A DNA stretch of 64,000 nt from Maridesulfovibrio ferrireducens (GTDB lineage Bacteria; Desulfobacterota; Desulfovibrionia; Desulfovibrionales; Desulfovibrionaceae), in the NCBI RefSeq assembly GCF_016342405.1, contig NZ_JAEINN010000004.1, positions 204,916 through 268,915 of the forward strand, given 5' to 3'. Made by a program: the position numbers and the translations under genes. Of this stretch, positions 1 through 7,400 are shown piece by piece (the stretch's first letter is position 1; every line of letters begins with the position of its first letter). The notes below the pieces were generated by a model. That model did no database searches. It saw only the letters and a program-made list of their open reading frames with translations, and had not been told where the DNA came from.

Positions 1-2
1 AT

Positions 3-215
3 GAATTTCATTATTCTCTTTGTATCAGCAGAACAGATTCGAACCCTTCTTATGCTTTAAAGCTTAGTCGCGGGAAAGGCATGGCTGATGGATTTGACGG
101 GATGATTAAAAATAATGTTTATGCCGGTTACAATCATATTCATGCCCTTGGTGCGCCATGCTGGGCTGGAAATTTTGTGAAGGCTGCGCTGCTATTTAAA
201 AAGGAAAGAAAGTAA
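3..215 (+). CDS. C-terminal end of an unrecognised protein (5' truncated)
   Basis: An open frame enters from before the window and ends at TAA (213-215), giving the last 70 residues of a protein. The visible part is rich in Gly, Asn and Tyr and ends in a basic KKERK tail. It holds a GKGMADGFDG segment and an HALGAPCWAGNF segment. I recognise no family from this fragment. The stop codon directly abuts the stop codon of the convergent gene at 216, leaving no intergenic base for a terminator. Confidence 0.55.
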   Translation, partial: EFHYSLCISRTDSNPSYALKLSRGKGMADGFDGMIKNNVYAGYNHIHALGAPCWAGNFVKAALLFKKERK

Positions 216-962
216 TCAGGGCATATAAGCTCTGGCAATTTTGAAAATGTCATCATAATTAAGCTTGTTTCTTATTCCAATACACATTTCAGTAGCCATC
301 TGCATTTTACGGTTAGAATATTTCAATATTTCCTTACTTTGTGCTGTTAAATTTAATCTGAGAACTCTGTGTTCAAATCCGTCAATTACCTGAGTAAGGC
401 CGTTCGCATAAAACGGGGTTTTGATGTGCGGTATGAATTGTTCAAGTTGCTGTTTTCCTTCTTTGCGACTCAGTATGATGTGGAAAAGCATTTTCACGAG
501 CAGTCTGTCACCCTGAAGTTTATGGTCGAATTCCAGAAGAACATTCTGGTCGGATTCTTTATCATTCAATCCGTCCAATAATCCGTGAGCCAGAGTGAAT
601 GCTTTTTTTTCAGAGATAAGTGCTGTCGGGTATTGCGATGCCATGCGAACGAAAGATATTCGGGGATTTTCCTGTGAAGACATTGCAAGCAAGGCAATAC
701 ACATGGAAGACAGTTTGCGTGAGTATTCGTCAGAAATTGTTTCAGATTTTGCTTCAGCCAGACGGCGGATGATCGTTTCATCCAGTTCTGAAAATCCTGT
801 TTCAAGCAGATGTTTTATAAACGGTTCGCGAGTGTATTTAATTTCTTCATCAAGTACTTTTTTGCTGCGCTTGACGTCGATAAGTTTTTTAATTGAAAGC
901 CAATAGGCAGCCAACCCTTCGGCAGGCATTTCTAAAATGTCAAAATCTTTTTGTTCTTTCAT
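216..962 (-). CDS. Conserved hypothetical protein, mostly helical, cytoplasmic
   Basis: This encodes a 248-residue protein with no signal peptide and no membrane segment. The sequence looks alpha-helical throughout, with many Leu, Lys and Glu residues and a basic C-terminal third. I do not recognise a domain or a catalytic motif. It starts at ATG (960-962), preceded on its strand by an AGGAAAT-like ribosome site. It is convergent with the truncated gene at 3-215, with stop codons touching, and divergent from lgt, about 110 bp away. The codon usage resembles its neighbours, so it is probably a genuine lineage gene of unknown role. Confidence 0.75.
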   Translation of the reverse strand: MKEQKDFDILEMPAEGLAAYWLSIKKLIDVKRSKKVLDEEIKYTREPFIKHLLETGFSELDETIIRRLAEAKSETISDEYSRKLSSMCIALLAMSSQENPRISFVRMASQYPTALISEKKAFTLAHGLLDGLNDKESDQNVLLEFDHKLQGDRLLVKMLFHIILSRKEGKQQLEQFIPHIKTPFYANGLTQVIDGFEHRVLRLNLTAQSKEILKYSNRKMQMATEMCIGIRNKLNYDDIFKIARAYMP

Positions 963-1074
963 TGGATTTCCTTGTATTTCCTATTGTCTGATTGTAACTG
1001 AATTTGTTCGGGAAACAAAGTCCACTTGTTATAGATTTTGATATTGAATTTTTTCAAATAGCAGGGAATTAAAT

Positions 1075-1884
1075 ATGATTGTATTACCGGAATTTGATAC
1101 CACCGCTTTTCAGATTGGACCGCTTAAAGCCAACTGGTACGGCCTTATGTATATGATAGGGTTTGCCTTTGCGTGGGGTCTTGGTCGCTATCGCGCGTCA
1201 AAGCCGACTAATAACTGGACTCCTATACAGGTTGATGACCTTATCACATGGCTTGTTGTCGGTTTGGTTGTGGGGGCACGAGTCGGTTATTGTCTCATAT
1301 ATGAACCTGCCTATTTTATTGCGCATCCTGTTGATATTTTAGCTGTGTGGAAAGGCGGAATGTCTTTTCACGGCGGGGCGGCTGGTGTTGCTATTGTGGC
1401 TTGGAGATTTGCTAAATCCACTGACAGGGCAACTCTTGATGTCGGTGATTTTATGACACCGCTTGCGCCGCTTGGGTTGCTTTGCGGTCGGATCGGTAAC
1501 TTTATTAATGGTGAGCTGTGGGGGCGGACCACGGACGTTCCTTGGGGAATGGTTTTTCCAAGTCAGCGGGCCGGTGATCTGCCGCGCCATCCTTCTCAGC
1601 TTTATGAAGGTGCTCTCGAGGGTCTTTTATTATTTTTAATTTTGTGGGTCTGGTCAGCAAAACCGCGTCCGAGAGGAACGACCACAGGTTTATTTTTAAT
1701 TGGATATGGAATATTCAGGGCGTTTGTAGAATTTTTCAGGCAACCTGATCCGCAGTTGGGATTCCTTGCCTTCGGTTGGCTTACTATGGGACAATTGCTT
1801 TGTGTTCCTATGATTCTGGTCGGGCTTCTACTTTTTGTCTGGGGAGTCAAGAAGGGGCCTGTTCCTCCGGCAGCGAAGGCTTAG
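1075..1884 (+). CDS. lgt: Prolipoprotein diacylglyceryl transferase
   Basis: Lgt transfers the diacylglyceryl group of phosphatidylglycerol to the lipobox cysteine of prolipoproteins at the inner membrane, the first step of lipoprotein maturation. The 269 residues match the usual family length and contain about seven hydrophobic helices. Family signatures are visible in order: an HGGAAG segment near residue 100, the [14 protein letters not shown] signature near 140-155, and RHPSQLYEG near 175-180. The start at 1075 follows an AGGGAA ribosome site. It stands alone with its own terminator downstream. Several lipoproteins that would be clients lie in this window, for example at 6648, 7401 and 49985. 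Confidence 0.95.
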   Translation: MIVLPEFDTTAFQIGPLKANWYGLMYMIGFAFAWGLGRYRASKPTNNWTPIQVDDLITWLVVGLVVGARVGYCLIYEPAYFIAHPVDILAVWKGGMSFHGGAAGVAIVAWRFAKSTDRATLDVGDFMTPLAPLGLLCGRIGNFINGELWGRTTDVPWGMVFPSQRAGDLPRHPSQLYEGALEGLLLFLILWVWSAKPRPRGTTTGLFLIGYGIFRAFVEFFRQPDPQLGFLAFGWLTMGQLLCVPMILVGLLLFVWGVKKGPVPPAAKA

Positions 1885-1934
1885 GTCTCGAAAAAGATTT
1901 TTTATATACAAATTATTCTCATTTTGAATTAATT

Positions 1935-1977
1935 ACCCGCATTTTTTTCCGGTTTTTCTGGAAAATGCGGGTTTTTT
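1935..1977 (+). terminator. Intrinsic terminator after lgt
   Basis: An ACCCGCATTTT arm (1935-1945) pairs with AAAATGCGGGT (1962-1972) and is followed by a T run. It lies about 50 bp after the lgt stop codon on the same strand. Confidence 0.85.
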
Positions 1978-2101
1978 GTTTGCAAAAAAGGGTTATTGCT
2001 GTTTTTTTGCTTATTGTTATTAGTTTTTGTTTAATTATGTTATACTAAATTAGGTGAAAAATATTTTTAAAGAAGCATTTGATATCTAAACATAAATTTA
2101 T

Positions 2102-2170
2102 TTACTATATTTAGGCTTCAAAAAATATGCGGTTACTATATTGATAAGTGTGCAAACGGAGTTACTATAT
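2102..2170 (+). promoter_or_regulatory. Three spaced TTACTATAT direct repeats upstream of the FecR-RTX gene
   Basis: The nonamer TTACTATAT occurs at 2102-2110, 2133-2141 and 2162-2170. The start-to-start spacings of 31 and 29 bp are close to three helical turns each. They fill the region just before the ribosome site (ACGAGGTG) of the gene at 2203. The spacing is what would be expected of iterated sites for a DNA-binding regulator on one face of the helix, or of overlapping promoter elements. The rest of the 1885-2202 intergenic stretch is AT-rich and, apart from the lgt terminator, holds nothing else I can identify. Confidence 0.5.
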
Positions 2171-2202
2171 ACTATAGAGCAATTTAAAAAACGAGGTGTA
2201 TC

Positions 2203-4173
2203 ATGTCACCTACACAAAATGCTGACTTAAACTCTATTGGTGTTGTTCTCGCCGCAAATGGTGAGGTTTTTCTTCAGTCTGATTCCGGTATGAGGACGGT
2301 TCAATCCGGTGCTCCTGTTTATGCGGGCGAGGAATTGATTACCGGACCTGGAAGTACTGCGGAAATCCGGTTTGTTGACGATACTCTTCTTTCTCAAGGG
2401 GCGGATTCTTCAATCTCCCTTGACGACTATATATATGATAACACGGACGACACAGCGTCCGAACTTCTCTTTAAAATGAGTCAGGGAACTTTCCGTATGG
2501 TGACGGGTAAGATTGCTGAACAGAATCCGGAAAGATTCAAGGTCGGTTCTCCTCTTGCGACTATCGGAATTAGAGGAACGATTACTGTTCATGAAATCGG
2601 CCCGGATGGCGAAAAGCACGGGGTTGAAGAAATTCACAGTGGTAAGGCTTTGTTGATTCAAAGTATCGACGGTCAGATCCGTCAGATTTCAACGCCTCGT
2701 GCGTTGGTGGATATTGCTGCATCCGGTCTTATGAGTACGGTCCGTCCAATGACGATTCAGGAATTTGAAGAGTTCCAGTCTATCGCTCCCGCAGCTATTC
2801 AGGCTGAACAGGAAATTCAGGAACAGCAAGATCAGGAAGATCCAGATCAAAAGGATCAGCAGGACGAAGGTGATCAGCAGCAAGGTGAAGGCGAAGGTGA
2901 AGGTGGAGAACCTGATGCTGACGTAAGTGTTATGCTGGGTGATGTTTTTGGTGGTGAATTCGGTTTAGAACAATCAGTTGATGCCTTTATGCTCGGACTT
3001 GCTCAAGATGCTTTGGATGCCCTTGCTCAGGGTGATTTAGTCACAGCGCAGGAATTACTTCAAAAGCTGGAAGATATTCCGACCGACGATGATATTCTAG
3101 AGTTGATCGAAAATACCGGGACAGGTGATATTCCTGATGATGGGGAAGGGCATACGCATACCTCGGATGACGGAATTACCTGGGTTCTCGGTACTTCCGG
3201 TGATGATACTTTGATAGGTACAGAGAATACTGACTATATTAACGGTCTAGGCGGAAACGATACGATTCATGGATTGGGTTCAAATGATACTCTTTATGGG
3301 GATACTGGAAACGATACCATTTTCGGCGATCACGGGAATGATTATATTCTCGGTGGAGCCGGCGATGATACGATTGGCGGTGACAGCGGAACGAATACCC
3401 TGAATGGTGGCGAAGGACTTGACTATGTATCATACGCAAGTTCCTCTGCGTTTGTTACTGTGTGTATAGATTCCGGGACCGCAGAGCATGGTGATGATAT
3501 TGATTATCTAACAAGTTTTGAAGGCGTAATCGGTTCAAGTTATAACGATTCTTTTTTTGGTGGAACCAATGCCGCCACATTTATCGGTGGTAATGGAAAT
3601 GATTTTATAGAAAGTGTAAATAACTTTGACGTAACATCGTACGAAGATGCAACCGGTGGAGTTTCTGTTAACTTGGACTTAAGCTCCGGTGAGGCGTTTG
3701 GAGATGGTACAAATTATTCAGGAATAGGGATAGATACTCTTCGTGATGTAAATAACGTGATAGGCTCCGGTTATGCGGATAGTTTGCTTGGTAATGGAAA
3801 TGCTAACACTATCACCGCAGGCGCCGGTAACGATACCCTTACTGGTTTAGTGGGGGCTGACCTGCTGATCGTAGGTTCTGGTAATAATGAAATCCGTTAC
3901 ACTTCTTCGGGACAGGGAGGAGATACTGTGACAAATTTCATTTCAGCTAACGATACTTTCAAGTTCAGCTCCGCCAGTTACAGTTCCGGCGCATTCCAGC
4001 AGGTTGCCGATTATGCTGAGACCGGTACTGGGGCAACCGGTTCTGGAGCTTATTTTATCTATGATCCGACTAATGATAAATTGTTTTATGATTCAGATGT
4101 TACCGCTGGTGTAGTAGGAGAGCTTATTGCCACGGTTGATGAGGTCAATGCAAGTGATATTGTTTTGTATTAA
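2203..4173 (+). CDS. FecR-domain protein with RTX repeats, probable type I secretion substrate
   Basis: This is a 656-residue protein without a Sec signal peptide. Residues about 10-130 form a FecR-like domain, including the VGSPLATIGIRGT signature. An acidic, Gln/Glu/Asp-rich linker follows (about 195-235). Glycine-aspartate RTX nonapeptides of the GGxGNDTI type occupy about residues 330-410 and again near 540-570. The C-terminus is a glycine-poor, hydrophobic and acidic segment ending in DIVLY, as expected of an uncleaved type I secretion signal. RTX repeats bind calcium and fold outside the cell. The secretion machinery most likely to export it is encoded at 50.9-58.8 kb. The FecR-like N-terminus may keep the protein at the cell surface, which is inference. 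It could be an adhesin or a calcium-dependent surface protein, and no enzyme domain is visible. Confidence 0.85.
   Translation: MSPTQNADLNSIGVVLAANGEVFLQSDSGMRTVQSGAPVYAGEELITGPGSTAEIRFVDDTLLSQGADSSISLDDYIYDNTDDTASELLFKMSQGTFRMVTGKIAEQNPERFKVGSPLATIGIRGTITVHEIGPDGEKHGVEEIHSGKALLIQSIDGQIRQISTPRALVDIAASGLMSTVRPMTIQEFEEFQSIAPAAIQAEQEIQEQQDQEDPDQKDQQDEGDQQQGEGEGEGGEPDADVSVMLGDVFGGEFGLEQSVDAFMLGLAQDALDALAQGDLVTAQELLQKLEDIPTDDDILELIENTGTGDIPDDGEGHTHTSDDGITWVLGTSGDDTLIGTENTDYINGLGGNDTIHGLGSNDTLYGDTGNDTIFGDHGNDYILGGAGDDTIGGDSGTNTLNGGEGLDYVSYASSSAFVTVCIDSGTAEHGDDIDYLTSFEGVIGSSYNDSFFGGTNAATFIGGNGNDFIESVNNFDVTSYEDATGGVSVNLDLSSGEAFGDGTNYSGIGIDTLRDVNNVIGSGYADSLLGNGNANTITAGAGNDTLTGLVGADLLIVGSGNNEIRYTSSGQGGDTVTNFISANDTFKFSSASYSSGAFQQVADYAETGTGATGSGAYFIYDPTNDKLFYDSDVTAGVVGELIATVDEVNASDIVLY
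3190..3420 (+). repeat. RTX nonapeptide repeat block
   Basis: The coding sequence here repeats Gly-Gly-x-Gly-Asn-Asp-x-hydrophobic-x units about eight times, the calcium-binding beta-roll of hemolysin-type proteins. It lies inside the gene at 2203-4173. Confidence 0.85.
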
Positions 4174-4197
4174 TCTCTGAATCTTAATTCTACTTAT

Positions 4198-4231
4198 AAG
4201 GCCGCTTCGTTTTTTGCGAAGCGGCCTTTTT
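4198..4231 (+). terminator. Intrinsic terminator after the FecR-RTX gene
   Basis: AAGGCCGCTTCG (4198-4209) pairs perfectly with CGAAGCGGCCTT (4217-4228) across a T-rich loop and is followed by T residues. Confidence 0.92.
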
Positions 4232-4366
4232 ACTTCTATACGACTGGTGGCATTTGAAGAAAAATAACTATTTTTTTAATGGGTACTATGTCAGGCTAAA
4301 CGGAAATTGATACTTGAAGCAGGTCGCATTAGAATTTGAAACAGAAAGTCACAGACAAGGTAGCAA

Positions 4367-4951
4367 ATGAATAAAATAGATGTAATCCTCGGCAAAATTG
4401 ACGATCTAGAGAGAGATCTTCGCGGTGAATTGCGGAATGTGCAAAATAAATTTTTTTATACGGTACAGGAAAGAAAAGTCCGTTTCAGTGCGGAGGTAAA
4501 GGCCGCTCATCGGGAGTTTGCCGCTAGATGGGTTGATTATGTATATGATTCAGGGGTCTGGGTTATTCTAACCCTGCCGTTTATCTGGATGCCTATTGTT
4601 CCGGCTTTAATTCTGGATGTTACGGTCTGGCTGTATCAGCTTATGTGCTTCCCTGTTTACGGAATTCCGAGGGTGAAACGTAGAGATTACGTTGTGCTTG
4701 ATCGCCATACTCTAAGGTATTTAAACTTAATTGAAAAAGCTAATTGCTTTTATTGCAGCTATTTTAACGGACTTATCGGGTTTGTGCGTGAGGTTGGGGC
4801 AAGAACAGAGCAGTACTGGTGTCCTATTCGTCATGCCCGTCCGGTTAAGTCGGTTCATAGCCGTTATCGTCATTTTTTCAAGTATGGTGATGCTGAAGGA
4901 TATCGCAAAGGATTAGCTGAAGTGCGTGAAACTTTTGATGATACTGAATAG
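4367..4951 (+). CDS. Conserved hypothetical membrane protein with a CxxC...C motif
   Basis: The 194-residue product starts with a charged helical region that may be a coiled coil (residues 1-55). A long hydrophobic stretch follows (about 62-100), likely one hairpin of membrane helices or a re-entrant segment. A cytosolic C-terminal part contains Cys127, Cys130 and Cys152 followed by His156 (NCFYC ... YWCPIRH), a plausible metal site. I recognise the arrangement as a recurrent uncharacterised proteobacterial family but cannot assign a function. It is monocistronic, with terminators on both sides. Confidence 0.8.
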   Translation: MNKIDVILGKIDDLERDLRGELRNVQNKFFYTVQERKVRFSAEVKAAHREFAARWVDYVYDSGVWVILTLPFIWMPIVPALILDVTVWLYQLMCFPVYGIPRVKRRDYVVLDRHTLRYLNLIEKANCFYCSYFNGLIGFVREVGARTEQYWCPIRHARPVKSVHSRYRHFFKYGDAEGYRKGLAEVRETFDDTE

Positions 4952-4974
4952 TTTTAAATTATGCTTTCTAATAA

Positions 4975-5008
4975 AAAAGGTCGCTTCAGATAATCTGAGG
5001 CGACCTTT
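4975..5008. terminator. Bidirectional terminator between convergent genes
   Basis: AAAGGTCGCTTCAGA pairs with TCTGAGGCGACCTTT around a TAA loop, with A residues on the left and T residues on the right. It can therefore stop transcription from both the gene ending at 4951 and the gene ending at 5042. Confidence 0.9.
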
Positions 5009-5041
5009 TCCAGTTTTATGTAACGAGTCAGCTTTGTTTAT

Positions 5042-6418
5042 TTAAAAAACTTTGAGCATATTCATCATGACAATTGCAACAAGTAGCGGGCTTACATACT
5101 TGATGAGGAAGAATAATACATCGACAACTTTTTCGTTTTTGATGAGTCCATGATTGCTAAGCTCAGCTTTGAATCTGTTTTTACCAAATACCCAGCCGGT
5201 GAAAATGCAGATGAGCAGTCCGCCTGCGGGCATGCAGAGATTGGAGGAAAGAAAATCGAAAAGGTCAAAGAAGTTCATACCGAAAACTTTTACATCTTTG
5301 GTCAGACTGCTTGAAAGTGCAGCGGGTGCACCTAGAAGCATTATCAGCAGTGCTGTTGTGAGGGTGGCTGCCTTGCGCGACATTTGGCGCGCCTCACAAA
5401 GGTAGGCAACCGGCACTTCAAAGAGAGACAGCATTGCCCCTGTTGCTGCTACAGCTGTTAATATAAAGAAGAGAACTGCGAACAGATGGCCCATAGGCAT
5501 GGATGCGAACACCGCAGGGATTGTGATGAAAAGCAGAGAAGGTCCTGCTGACACATCAAAACCGTATGCGAATACGGCCGGAAAAATGGCGATACCTGCC
5601 AGCAGGGAGATCAGAAGATCTGCTAGGACTACGCGGGTTGCTGTTAAAGGAATGTTCTGGGAATTTTTAAAGTATGAGCCGTATGTCATCATGGTTCCCA
5701 TCCCGATGGAAAGTTTGAAGAAGGCAAGCCCCATTGCCATCAGAATGACAGAGCCGGAAATTTTGGAGAAGTCGGGGGCAAAAAGAAATTCAAGTCCTTT
5801 TTCTGCTCCGGGTAGAGTCAGGCTTCTGCCGCAGATGACAAGCAGCAGTAAAAAGAGAATAGGCATCAATTTAATGGTGACCTTTTCAATACCTTTGGAA
5901 ATACCGAAAGTGATGATTATTGACACAAATATGATTACAAACCATTGCCAGCCGATTGATTGAACTGGATCAGAAATAAGATCTGCAAATGCCGTTGAGG
6001 CTATTGTGGGGTCGGTTGTAAGAATCGAGCCTGAAATTCCTTTGAATATATAAGCAAAAACCCATCCAGCTACTTCGGTGTAGAAGCAGAGAATTAAAAA
6101 AGCAGCAACAACTCCGGATATTCCGACAATCCCCCAAGGCTGACCTTTGGGAGAAAGTTTGCGCAGAGTGGTGATGGCATTTGCTTTGACTGTACGGCCC
6201 AGCATAATTTCTGAGATCATAACCGGAAGGCCGACAACAACTGTGCAGGCGAGGTACACAAAAAGGAAACTGGCCCCGCCGTTTGTTCCGGTCATGGACG
6301 GAAATTTCCAGATGTTTCCGAGGCCGACAGCAGAACCTAAAGTGGCGGCAAGCATTCCAAGATTTGATGTAAAGGCATCTCTTACTGAATGTCCGGCTTT
6401 GTGGTGTTTATCGCTCAT
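5042..6418 (-). CDS. Sodium-dependent amino-acid symporter of the NSS (SNF) family
   Basis: The 458-residue, very hydrophobic protein has the LeuT-fold signature of neurotransmitter:sodium symporters. The TM1 motif GSAVGLGNIWKFP is near residue 28, followed by the NGGASF segment. Eleven or twelve membrane helices are expected, which fits the length of bacterial members with 11 to 12 helices. It should import an amino acid or related compound together with sodium, and the exact substrate cannot be read from sequence. The start follows an AGGAAG ribosome site. The gene is monocistronic and lies between two terminators. Confidence 0.92.
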   Translation of the reverse strand: MSDKHHKAGHSVRDAFTSNLGMLAATLGSAVGLGNIWKFPSMTGTNGGASFLFVYLACTVVVGLPVMISEIMLGRTVKANAITTLRKLSPKGQPWGIVGISGVVAAFLILCFYTEVAGWVFAYIFKGISGSILTTDPTIASTAFADLISDPVQSIGWQWFVIIFVSIIITFGISKGIEKVTIKLMPILFLLLLVICGRSLTLPGAEKGLEFLFAPDFSKISGSVILMAMGLAFFKLSIGMGTMMTYGSYFKNSQNIPLTATRVVLADLLISLLAGIAIFPAVFAYGFDVSAGPSLLFITIPAVFASMPMGHLFAVLFFILTAVAATGAMLSLFEVPVAYLCEARQMSRKAATLTTALLIMLLGAPAALSSSLTKDVKVFGMNFFDLFDFLSSNLCMPAGGLLICIFTGWVFGKNRFKAELSNHGLIKNEKVVDVLFFLIKYVSPLLVAIVMMNMLKVF

Positions 6419-6582
6419 ATTTTATACTTCCTGAAATGTAATATTTAAAAAACTAAAAACGCCCTACCACCAAGTCGAGCAGTGTTCAACAGTTAAATAA
6501 GTATATTATTTTGTATAACACTGTTTTTTTAGTTCTATAATAAAATATATGTTTTATGTGCCTGTTATTTTTCTTGTTTCTT

Positions 6583-6621
6583 AAAAAAAGTCTCCGCATT
6601 GTAAATGGGGAGACTTTTTTA
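6583..6621 (-). terminator. Terminator of the TraT-like/protease lipoprotein operon
   Basis: AAAAAAAGTCTCC and GGAGACTTTTTT form a hairpin with A and T tracts. On the minus strand it follows the stop codon at 6648 by about 30 bp. It may also insulate the upstream region of the symporter gene. Confidence 0.85.
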
Positions 6622-6647
6622 TTAATGTAGTTTTAAATTCAAAAAGG

Positions 6648-7391
6648 TTAGATTGCGTCTTCGAGTATTTTTTTGAATCGTGAGGTGACACCGCTAACTA
6701 TTTCAGACTGGTGAGTGTTGTCACCGCCCGCATAAACTGCAACCTGTGATTTTTCACGGGCTCGATATGCGGTGAATCCGGTTTCTTCATTATATTTTTT
6801 GATTTGAGTGTCACCGAAGTTGATCACGTATTTTTTTCTTTTGGCAAGTGAATCAACAAGTCCTATCGCAATGTCCGCGACCATGATGTAGGTGTCTTCG
6901 GTAGAATAGCTTCCGAGAACTGCTCCGACTGTAGCACCTCCGGCAGTGCCGAGTATTGCTCCGTCCGTGCTGCTAGGGCTTTTGCCTCCGACATAACCAC
7001 CGGCTGCCGCGCCAACCAGGCCGTATTCAATAGCCATGTTTGTGGATATCTGGCCGGAATAACGCATGTTGATATCAATATGAATACCGTATTTTTTGCC
7101 TTTGGTAATCTTGTACCCTTTTTCGATGTATGCTTTTTCAATATCATTGCGAAGAGCTTTCAGATTGACCGCAGGGTCACCGGAAGTGTTGCGGATAGAT
7201 AATTTAATTGTCGGGTTTGAAAACTGTGACGGGTCCATGAACAGATTGCCGTTCATGTAGGAACCATACATCAAACCTGTGCCTTTTTCTCTGACCATTC
7301 CCATACGCTGTCTGGACTGACAACCGGAGAGGATCATTGTCAAAGCTATAATTGCCAGAAGAGCACTGAATATTCTTGTTTTATTTGTCAT
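6648..7391 (-). CDS. TraT-like complement-resistance lipoprotein
   Basis: The 247-residue protein has a lipoprotein signal peptide with lipobox LSGC (Cys24), so it should be anchored in the outer membrane. It is close to the length of TraT (about 243 residues) and shares features of that family. These are the MYGSYMNGNLFMDPS region after the lipobox and two glycine/alanine-rich hydrophobic segments in the middle (AAAGGYVGG and GTAGGATVGAVLGS). Plasmid TraT gives serum resistance and surface exclusion, but in an environmental chromosome the role is open. It lies 9 bp downstream of the protease lipoprotein gene and is surely cotranscribed with it. Confidence 0.85.
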   Translation of the reverse strand: MTNKTRIFSALLAIIALTMILSGCQSRQRMGMVREKGTGLMYGSYMNGNLFMDPSQFSNPTIKLSIRNTSGDPAVNLKALRNDIEKAYIEKGYKITKGKKYGIHIDINMRYSGQISTNMAIEYGLVGAAAGGYVGGKSPSSTDGAILGTAGGATVGAVLGSYSTEDTYIMVADIAIGLVDSLAKRKKYVINFGDTQIKKYNEETGFTAYRAREKSQVAVYAGGDNTHQSEIVSGVTSRFKKILEDAI

Positions 7392-7400
7392 TTAAAATAC

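Noticed and set aside
2725..2745. A possible LapG cleavage site (DIAASGL) in the FecR-RTX protein
   Set aside because: The known LapA site is of the TAAG/AAAG type, and this sequence has a serine between the alanines and glycine. It is too weak to claim.
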